The position numbers and the translations under genes were made by a program. Positions 57,944-64,000 of a stretch of 64,000 bases of DNA are shown here, in pieces. This DNA comes from Flavobacterium caeni. Lineage in GTDB: Bacteria; Bacteroidota; Bacteroidia; Flavobacteriales; Flavobacteriaceae. The notes below the pieces were generated by a model that was not told the DNA's origin, ran no database searches, and saw only the letters and a program-made list of their open reading frames with translations. Every line of letters starts with the position of its first letter. Position 1 is the first letter of the stretch. The DNA lies in contig NZ_FMVF01000006.1 of the NCBI RefSeq assembly GCF_900101895.1, forward strand, positions 26,759 to 90,758, written 5' to 3'.

Positions 57944-60790
57944 ATGAAGACAATACTACAATTTTCGGCCTTGTTTATGTTGTTTTCGGCCTACGCACAG
58001 GTAGGGGTGAACACAACAACACCAAACGCCTTGCTCGAAGTAAAGGCGGCCAACGAAGCGACGCCTGCCGCAACCGACGGGCTTATCGTTCCCAGACTTG
58101 ATGCCTTTCCGGCGACCAATCCGACGGCGAACCAGCAAGGGATGATCATTTATCTGCGGAATACCGTGGGGACCAATCCGCCCGGATTCTATTATTGGGA
58201 TAACCCAACGGTTTCCTGGCTCGCGCTCACAGGCAAGGCCGATGCCGATTGGTTTGAAGAAGGCGGGACCGTCGCGCCCGACCTGATTGACGATCACGCC
58301 TACCGCATGGGTCGCGTAGCCATCGGAAAGAACGTCGCCGAGGCCAAGCTCGATGTTGTGGCCGAAGCCGTTTCGGATACGATTGGCATCAACGCAAGCA
58401 TAACCGGCGCGGGCGATACGAGCCTCACGGGAAGCCTTTCAAAAATCGACAATTCGGGCACGGGCAACCATTTTGGCTACCAGTCGGTCATCGAAGGTTC
58501 GGGAACGGGCTGGCAACGCGGTTTTGACGCCGTCATCAACAGTACAGGAACGGGCGCGCAGTCGGGTTTTTACGCCAGGTTGTACGCCGATGCGCCCACC
58601 GAACAAAGAGGATTTGTGGCCTCGATCCAGAACGAAGGAACCGGAATCAAGCGCGGTGCGATATTTCACATTCAAAGCGACGATCCGGCACAACAGTTTG
58701 GGTTGGTCAACCGATTGAACGGAAACGGTACGGGGTGGCACTGGGGAACTTGGAACCTCTTAGAAGGAGCGGGTTCAGGTCAGCATACAGGAATGCTTAC
58801 GCAATTTACGGCGGGCTCAGGACATAACGCAGGCGTTTGGAACGAATTCAGCGGAACGATAGGCGATGGCAACCAGCTCGGGGCCTACAACAGTTATTTT
58901 GCAGGCGGCGCGGGTATCATGGCGGGCGCCTACACCGAGATACGGGCCGCCGTAGCGGGCGCCGGACCCCAATACGGCAGCTACCTGAACAACGTGAGCC
59001 CGGGTTCGGGGAATCATTTCGGGGCTTACCAATTATTGGGCGGCGCCGGAAACGGGAATCAGTATGGGTCGCAATCGATGTTTTCGAATACGGGCACGGG
59101 CTCGCATTTTGGCGCCGAAAATTTTTTCTCGGGCGCTTCGGCAGGGCCCAAGAATGGTGTTCGCAACGATTTTTCGGCGGGCACGGGACACCTGACCGGC
59201 ATGGCGAATCAATTTGCGGGAACCATCGGCAACGGCAACCAGATGGGCATGTTCAACAATTATTTTGCGGGCGGCAACGGCATCCTCGCGGGTGCTTATA
59301 CCTGGATCAACGCAAGCGTCGCGGGCACGGGCACACACTACGGGCATTACCTGGCCAACGCAAGTCCGGGTGGCGGTGAACACTACGGAAGCTACCATGA
59401 ACTTAGCGGCACCGGCGGCGGAATCCAATATGGTGTGCGCAACTACATCAATAACACCGGTGCCGGCAACCATATCGGCGTTGACAATGGGTTGTATGGC
59501 GCGGGCGCGGGAACACAATCGGGAACGGTCAATTACATTTCTACGACAGGAACAGGGGCCAACCGCGGAACGCACAATTATTTTGATGCGAGTGGCGGCG
59601 GCGAGCACATCGGGACACTAAACCAACTTTTTGGAACGGCTTCTGGCGCGCAGCACGGTGTTTTTAACGAAATCGGAAAAACAGGAAACGGCATGCATAC
59701 AGGCGTTTTCAATAGGCTGAACGGCACCGGTAGCGGCGGGCATCACGGCATTTATCAAGAGATTTCCGGCTCGGGTACGGGTGTGCAGTATGGTGTAAAC
59801 AACTTAATTTCAAACACAGGGAATGCCACACACTATGGGATTTCCAATGAACTGACCGGTTCGGGAACAGGAGCGAAGTATGGGCTGCGGAATATATTAA
59901 GCGCCTCGGGCGGGAGTCATTCGGGTATTTACAATGAGCTGAGCGGATCTGGCGACGGTATTCGATGGGGCATTAGAAACTATCTTACGAACTCAGGGTC
60001 GGGTCTTCATTGGGGTATCATCAACCAGCTTTCCGGGAATGGATCAGGCCAACACATTGGTTTTGACAATAACTTGTCTGGCTCTGGAGATGGACTCCAG
60101 TTCGCGATCAGCAACCGAATTTCCAATACCGGATCCGGCACTAGGATAGGCGTTTCCAATGAGTTTACGGGAACAAGTAACGCCACCAGCATAGGCATAT
60201 CTGTAGAATTAGAAGGGACAGGTAACGGAATAATGAGGGGAAGCAGCCAATCGGTGATGGCGGTCGCGACCGGAACAGGGACCAAGTACGGGCACTACTC
60301 GGTCATGTCATCTGCAGCAGGCGGAACACACTACGGGGTTTATTCTACGACAACCAAGGCAGGAAGTTATGCAGGATACTTTTTAGGAGCGGTATATGTT
60401 TCGGGAACGTTCACCAATCCGTCCGATAGCAATCTGAAGGAAAACATTACACCTACCCAAAATGTGACCAGCAAACTCATGGCGCTCGAGGTCAAGGATT
60501 ACAATTTCAAACGCGCGTATGCCGACGAATTCGGGTTCCCGAAAAACCGCCAAACGGGTTTTATCGCACAACAAATGGAAACCGTTTTTCCCGATTTGGT
60601 GACCGATGAGAAACTGCAAACCGCCGACGACCAACCCGCTACGGCGAGCAAAGGCGTCAACTACATCGGCATGGTGCCCATCCTGACCAAGGCTTTGCAG
60701 GAACAACAGCAAGCCATAGAGGCCTATCAGAAAAAAGTCGAATTGCTCGAAGCCCGGTTGCGGGCGCTCGAAGCCAAAATAAATCCCTAA
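57944..60790 (+). CDS. Secreted repeat protein with 15-residue glycine repeats and S74-type tail, module 2
   Basis: A 948-aa protein. Signal peptide (1-18, ending AYAQ), the same flavobacterial N-terminal module as fibre 1 (NALLEVKAAN to GFYYWDNPTVSWLAL), then about 700 residues of a different repeat: 15 residues, consensus YGIxNxLSGSGxGxx, clearest in the second half. C-terminal S74-like chaperone region (NPSDSNLKENIT, Ser-Lys spacing five) with RQTGFIAQQMETVFPDLV, and a coiled-coil end LLEARLRALEAKI. Repeats suggest an elongated solenoid stalk. Transcribed from P3; stop overlaps that of the convergent kinase by 4 bp. Confidence 0.83.
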   Translation: MKTILQFSALFMLFSAYAQVGVNTTTPNALLEVKAANEATPAATDGLIVPRLDAFPATNPTANQQGMIIYLRNTVGTNPPGFYYWDNPTVSWLALTGKADADWFEEGGTVAPDLIDDHAYRMGRVAIGKNVAEAKLDVVAEAVSDTIGINASITGAGDTSLTGSLSKIDNSGTGNHFGYQSVIEGSGTGWQRGFDAVINSTGTGAQSGFYARLYADAPTEQRGFVASIQNEGTGIKRGAIFHIQSDDPAQQFGLVNRLNGNGTGWHWGTWNLLEGAGSGQHTGMLTQFTAGSGHNAGVWNEFSGTIGDGNQLGAYNSYFAGGAGIMAGAYTEIRAAVAGAGPQYGSYLNNVSPGSGNHFGAYQLLGGAGNGNQYGSQSMFSNTGTGSHFGAENFFSGASAGPKNGVRNDFSAGTGHLTGMANQFAGTIGNGNQMGMFNNYFAGGNGILAGAYTWINASVAGTGTHYGHYLANASPGGGEHYGSYHELSGTGGGIQYGVRNYINNTGAGNHIGVDNGLYGAGAGTQSGTVNYISTTGTGANRGTHNYFDASGGGEHIGTLNQLFGTASGAQHGVFNEIGKTGNGMHTGVFNRLNGTGSGGHHGIYQEISGSGTGVQYGVNNLISNTGNATHYGISNELTGSGTGAKYGLRNILSASGGSHSGIYNELSGSGDGIRWGIRNYLTNSGSGLHWGIINQLSGNGSGQHIGFDNNLSGSGDGLQFAISNRISNTGSGTRIGVSNEFTGTSNATSIGISVELEGTGNGIMRGSSQSVMAVATGTGTKYGHYSVMSSAAGGTHYGVYSTTTKAGSYAGYFLGAVYVSGTFTNPSDSNLKENITPTQNVTSKLMALEVKDYNFKRAYADEFGFPKNRQTGFIAQQMETVFPDLVTDEKLQTADDQPATASKGVNYIGMVPILTKALQEQQQAIEAYQKKVELLEARLRALEAKINP

Positions 60791-62739
60791 GCTTCCGACA
60801 GCGTAAACGTCGTGCCGCCGGCGTCGGACCGTGCGTCGATTTTCCAACCGATGGCCTGCGTAAAGTCGCGCACCAAATGCAGCCCCAACCCCGATTGCAC
60901 GCTGCCCACGCCCTGCGGGTCGAACAATTTGTCGAGTTGCTCCTTGGGCATGCCCGGGCCATTGTCGGTAATCGACAGCAACGCGCGGCCGTCCTTTTGC
61001 CAGCCGCGCCAAACGATTTGTGCATCGGCTTGGTCTTTTGTCGCCTGGATGGCGTTGGCCGTGAGGTTGCGCACCACGGTTTTGAGGTAATTTTCGTCGG
61101 TCACGATATCGAAATCAAGATCGGCTTCAAACAGGAGCGTCTTTTCGGTCACCGTCGAAAAATGTTTCCGCATGGCGTCGAACACCGCCTGGACCCTGAA
61201 AGTAGACGGCCGCGGCTCGAAATGCTCCATGTGGTCTTTGGTCCAAAGCAACATGTCTTCCATCGACAACAGCAGGTTTTTGGCCGAAGCCAGCGTGGCC
61301 TGCTCGATGCGCTTTTCGGCGGCGGGATCGAGCAACTCTGGGTTTTCTTTCTTGAATTGGATGTAGTGGATGAAACTGTTCACCGGGCTGCGCAAATCGT
61401 GGTTCAGGATGCTGAGCAGCCGCGTCTTGACATTGTTCGCGCGGTCGAGATCGGCATTCATCGCATGCAGTTGACGGTTCGTTTCCTTGCGCGCGGCACT
61501 TTGGTAATACAGCAATCCACCAATCACGCCCAAAAAAATGACACCCAAGGACAGCGCCCATTTTTGGCGGTGGTTGGCCTCGAGTTGCAGCTTGTTGATC
61601 TTGAGTTCCTTGTCGCGCAGTTCGATTGCGCGTTTGTCTTCTATGTTTTTGATGGTTTCGCGGTTGTCGGCATTGAACAACGAATCCTTGTACACGATCG
61701 ATTGTTCGTAAGACGCCATGGCCGCCCTGTAATCGCCCGAGAGTTTTTGCGCCGCCGTCAAGCTGGTGTAATCGTCATACAGTCCGCGTACGCTCTGCAG
61801 GTCTTTGTGCAATTGGATCGACAGGTTCAAATAATGCACCGCGCTGTCGAGCAACACGCCGCCGCTAGAGGTTTGTTTGGCTTGCTCCGTATAAGAATCG
61901 CCGATGACGCCGTAGGTGAACGCGCGGTTGACCTTGTCGGACGCATCGGGTTCCAACGCCAACGCGGCCTTGCTGTACCTAATGGCCTTGCCGTAGTCTT
62001 CGGTGTCGTAGTACACCAGCGCGATGTCCGACAACAAGCTGGCCTGCGCCACGGGATCGCCAATGTCGCGCCACATCGCCAGGCTGCGTTCAAAATAGAC
62101 CAGTGCTTTTTCCCAATGCCCCATGGTGTTGTGCGCCGCGCCCAAGTTGCGCAACAAGGCCGCGTTGAACCCGGGATCGGCTATTTTTTGGTCGAGCGCA
62201 CGGTTGAAAAAGGCGATCGATTTCGGGTAATCCTCCAAGCTGTAATACACCGATGCGATATTGAGCGTCGTCTTGCCGATACCTTCGCGGTCCCTGCGCG
62301 CCTCGTCGATCTTGAGCGCGCGGTGGTAAAACGCCAACGCCTTCGAATAATCGCTTTCATAAAAATGACAGTTACCGATGCCTGAGTAGATTTTACTCTG
62401 CAGCTTTGGATCCTTTGTTGCGCCGAGCGCCTTGTCAAAATGCAGTATGGCCCTGTCGTATTGGTGTTGGCTGTAGTATTGTGATCCGATCCTGAAATAC
62501 GACCGCGCGATTCCTTCGTTCCATTGGAGCGATTGCGCCATCCGAAGCGCCTCGAATGCATACCAAAGGCTGCGCGTCGAATCGGTTTGGGCGTGTTGTG
62601 TCGAGATTTTGTTGAGCCGCGTGACCTGCGCCGTGTCGGGTGGGGTGTTTTTGAACTGGGTCGTCCACTTTTCGACCGTGGGTTTTTGTGCAAGCAAAAG
62701 CGTGTGGACCAACAAAATCAAAAACGGCCAGCTTCTCAT
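60787..62739 (-). CDS. TPR-containing sensor histidine kinase, module 3
   Basis: A 650-aa paralogue. Signal peptide (1-17), TPR array (about 20-345; FRIGSQYYSQHQYDRAILHF, IGNCHFYESDYSKALAFYHRAL, LNIASVYYSLEDYPKS), TM helix (about 393-412, WALSLGVIFLGVIGGLLYY), HisKA LLSILNHDLRSPVNSFIHYIQFK, HATPase_c with NLTANAIQATKD, DNGPGMPKEQ and QSGLGLHLVRDF. ATGA overlap with its LytTR regulator. Confidence 0.92.
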   Translation of the reverse strand: MRSWPFLILLVHTLLLAQKPTVEKWTTQFKNTPPDTAQVTRLNKISTQHAQTDSTRSLWYAFEALRMAQSLQWNEGIARSYFRIGSQYYSQHQYDRAILHFDKALGATKDPKLQSKIYSGIGNCHFYESDYSKALAFYHRALKIDEARRDREGIGKTTLNIASVYYSLEDYPKSIAFFNRALDQKIADPGFNAALLRNLGAAHNTMGHWEKALVYFERSLAMWRDIGDPVAQASLLSDIALVYYDTEDYGKAIRYSKAALALEPDASDKVNRAFTYGVIGDSYTEQAKQTSSGGVLLDSAVHYLNLSIQLHKDLQSVRGLYDDYTSLTAAQKLSGDYRAAMASYEQSIVYKDSLFNADNRETIKNIEDKRAIELRDKELKINKLQLEANHRQKWALSLGVIFLGVIGGLLYYQSAARKETNRQLHAMNADLDRANNVKTRLLSILNHDLRSPVNSFIHYIQFKKENPELLDPAAEKRIEQATLASAKNLLLSMEDMLLWTKDHMEHFEPRPSTFRVQAVFDAMRKHFSTVTEKTLLFEADLDFDIVTDENYLKTVVRNLTANAIQATKDQADAQIVWRGWQKDGRALLSITDNGPGMPKEQLDKLFDPQGVGSVQSGLGLHLVRDFTQAIGWKIDARSDAGGTTFTLSEA

Positions 62740-63440
62740 GACAACAACTGGCTGAGGTTGTCCTTGTAGTTGCGCCCGATGGGAATGGCGATGCGGTCGG
62801 CCAGTTCGATTTCCTGCGCGCTGATTTTTTTGATAAAGTGTTTTTGTACGGCAAAGCCGCGGTGTACGCGCACAAACGACCTGAAGTTGTCGTCCTTGAG
62901 CAACATCCCGATATTGAGCAGCACGCGGTGTTTTTTCTCGGGCGTGGCGATCAGCGTGTAATTCTTGAGCGCTTCGAGGTACAACACATCGGTCAGCTTG
63001 ACCTTGGTTTCGCTGTGGCCTTCCTTGATGAAAATCGCGTCGCCGCCTATCGAGGCTTCAAACAATTCGGCCTTGTTGCGCAGGTCCATGAAATCTTCGA
63101 TGCGTTTGACGGTTTTGGTGAAGCGGTCAAAGGTCAACGGCTTGACGATGTAATCGAGCGCATCGAGCTCGAAACCTTCGATTGCGTATTCGGTATGCGA
63201 GGTGATGAACACACAGGCCGGGATGTCGAGCGCGCGTTTGCGCACTTCGATGCCGTTGTAGTTGGGCATGTCGATGTCGAGGAAAATCACATCCACCTTG
63301 TTTTTTTCGATGGCCGAAAGCGCCTCGCGCGACGATTGGTAAGCGCCGATGAGGTTAAAAAACGGAAACCGTTTGACATACGAAACGACGGTCAGATTGT
63401 CTATTTCGGTGTCGTCTACGATGATGCAATCCCATTTCAT
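62736..63440 (-). CDS. LytTR response regulator, module 3
   Basis: A 234-aa paralogue: receiver DDTEIDN pocket, VIFLDIDMPNYNG phospho-acceptor region, IVKPLTFDRF; LytTR domain AIFIKEGHSETKVKLTDVLYLEALKNYTLI, FVRVHRGFAVQKHFI, IPIGRNYKDNL. Divergent from the third fibre gene over 147 bp containing P4. Closest by eye to the module 1 regulator (shared ASIGGD, KEGH, LLKDDNF-type segments). Confidence 0.93.
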   Translation of the reverse strand: MKWDCIIVDDTEIDNLTVVSYVKRFPFFNLIGAYQSSREALSAIEKNKVDVIFLDIDMPNYNGIEVRKRALDIPACVFITSHTEYAIEGFELDALDYIVKPLTFDRFTKTVKRIEDFMDLRNKAELFEASIGGDAIFIKEGHSETKVKLTDVLYLEALKNYTLIATPEKKHRVLLNIGMLLKDDNFRSFVRVHRGFAVQKHFIKKISAQEIELADRIAIPIGRNYKDNLSQLLS

Positions 63441-63490
63441 AAATGTGTGTTGTGGAGCAAATTAACAAAAAATTTATCGAAAAAACAGCA

Positions 63491-63557
63491 GTCTATCCTT
63501 TAAAAAAGTCGTTCGTGTATCGGCTGTTTTTTAACCCAAAGTGTTGCCTTTATTTTG
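63491..63557 (+). promoter_or_regulatory. Module promoter P4 (GTCTAT/GTGTAT repeats, -7)
   Basis: GTCTAT at 63491-63496 and GTGTAT at 63515-63520 (period 24, four more than the others); T-run; -7-like TTATTTTG at 63550-63557 with core 36 bp after the proximal repeat, as in P1-P3. Confidence 0.55.
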
Positions 63558-63587
63558 CGCCATCAAAAATCAACAACACAACCAACT

Positions 63588-64000
63588 ATGAAGACATTTT
63601 TCCTTGCAGCCTTGATTTTATGCGGAACGGCTGCGTTTGCCCAAGTAGGCATCAACACCAGCACACCCAACGCCGCGCTCGACGTGCGTTCGTCCAACCA
63701 GGCCGCGCCTTCGAACACCGATGGCTTGATCATTCCCAAAATCGACGCGTTTCCCGCAGTCAATCCTACCGCCGACCAACAAGGCATGATGGTGTACCTG
63801 ACCACGTCGGCCGCGGGCAAGCGTCCCGGATTTTACTACTGGGACAACAGCGGCGCCATCTGGACACCCGTTTCGGGCGACAAGGGATGGGAAGTGACGG
63901 GCAATACGGGCACCACACCCACCGACGATTTTGTCGGCACTACCGACGACCAGCCGCTCGCGTTCCGTACCAACAACACCGAGCACATGCGTATCACCAA
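63588..64000 (+). CDS. Third fibre-like protein (partial, runs off the window), module 3
   Basis: First about 137 codons only. Signal peptide (1-19, ending AFAQ) and the same N-terminal module as fibres 1 and 2: VGINTSTPNAALDV, SNTDGLIIPKIDAFPAVNP, RPGFYYWDNSGAIWTPV, DDQPLAFRTNNTEHMRIT. The last segment is closest to fibre 1 (GTTDDNDLVFKRNS). The repeat type and S74 tail lie outside the window. Confidence 0.8.
   Translation, partial: MKTFFLAALILCGTAAFAQVGINTSTPNAALDVRSSNQAAPSNTDGLIIPKIDAFPAVNPTADQQGMMVYLTTSAAGKRPGFYYWDNSGAIWTPVSGDKGWEVTGNTGTTPTDDFVGTTDDQPLAFRTNNTEHMRIT

Noticed and set aside
57944..60790. Prophage tail-fibre locus because of S74 domains
   Set aside because: No capsid, tail, portal, integrase or lysis gene is nearby, the proteins have Sec signal peptides, and each is paired with a two-component system.
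60877..62385. 502-codon plus-strand frame opposite the module 3 kinase
   Set aside because: Shadow of the kinase; Arg/Gln/Val/His-rich, no recognisable domain and no promoter.

Overview
The window looks like chromosome of a flavobacterium (Bacteroidetes, Flavobacteriaceae). The evidence is type IX secretion (T9SS) type A sorting domains, a carboxypeptidase-regulatory-like TonB receptor, many SCSSDDD-type lipoproteins, LytTR regulators, promoters of the TTG-N20-TAnnTTTG type and an almost complete lack of Shine-Dalgarno sites. Base composition is about half G+C by eye, high for the genus Flavobacterium. No rRNA, tRNA, CRISPR array, transposase or prophage was seen.

Layout. 1-9 kb: LuxE-like acyltransferase, two T9SS cargo proteins (one little more than a sorting domain), a TonB receptor/lipoprotein operon and a divergent PhoB/PhoR-like pair. 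9-20 kb: glycosyltransferase, trmB, LysE exporter and an alkyltransferase-like protein, then an NtrC/NtrY-type pair divergent from a MacB-like efflux operon with paired 16-bp palindromes between them. 20-23 kb: Mrp, NifU, ferredoxin reductase and ferredoxin. 23-29 kb: seven tightly packed genes (SpeD, DUF4178, small membrane protein, DUF350, membrane SpeE-like aminopropyltransferase, Tat flavin oxidoreductase, polytopic membrane protein), an apparent membrane-associated polyamine-chemistry system. 29-34 kb: two secreted intradiol-dioxygenase-like proteins, a pirin and a LytS/LytTR pair, tied together by a shared promoter architecture. 34-47 kb: mostly housekeeping (DUF3050, GcdH, TrmN6, RimM, S16, RRM protein, DnaE with fused exonuclease, O-antigen ligase-like protein, thioredoxin), with short-unit inverted repeats in several gene gaps.

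47-64 kb holds three tandem modules. Each has a TPR sensor kinase and LytTR regulator on the minus strand, divergent from a secreted repeat protein on the plus strand. The two complete repeat proteins end in an S74-type intramolecular chaperone; the third runs off the window. The first module also carries three small lipoproteins. All four plus-strand promoters place the proximal copy of a GTNTA direct repeat exactly 36 bp before the -7 element.

The main unexplained observations are the kinase/regulator/fibre array and its promoters, the polyamine operon, the dioxygenase regulon with an orphan divergent promoter, and three dispersed copies of a roughly 120-bp palindrome-ended intergenic element. 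All functions are inferred by reading the sequence; no database search was run.
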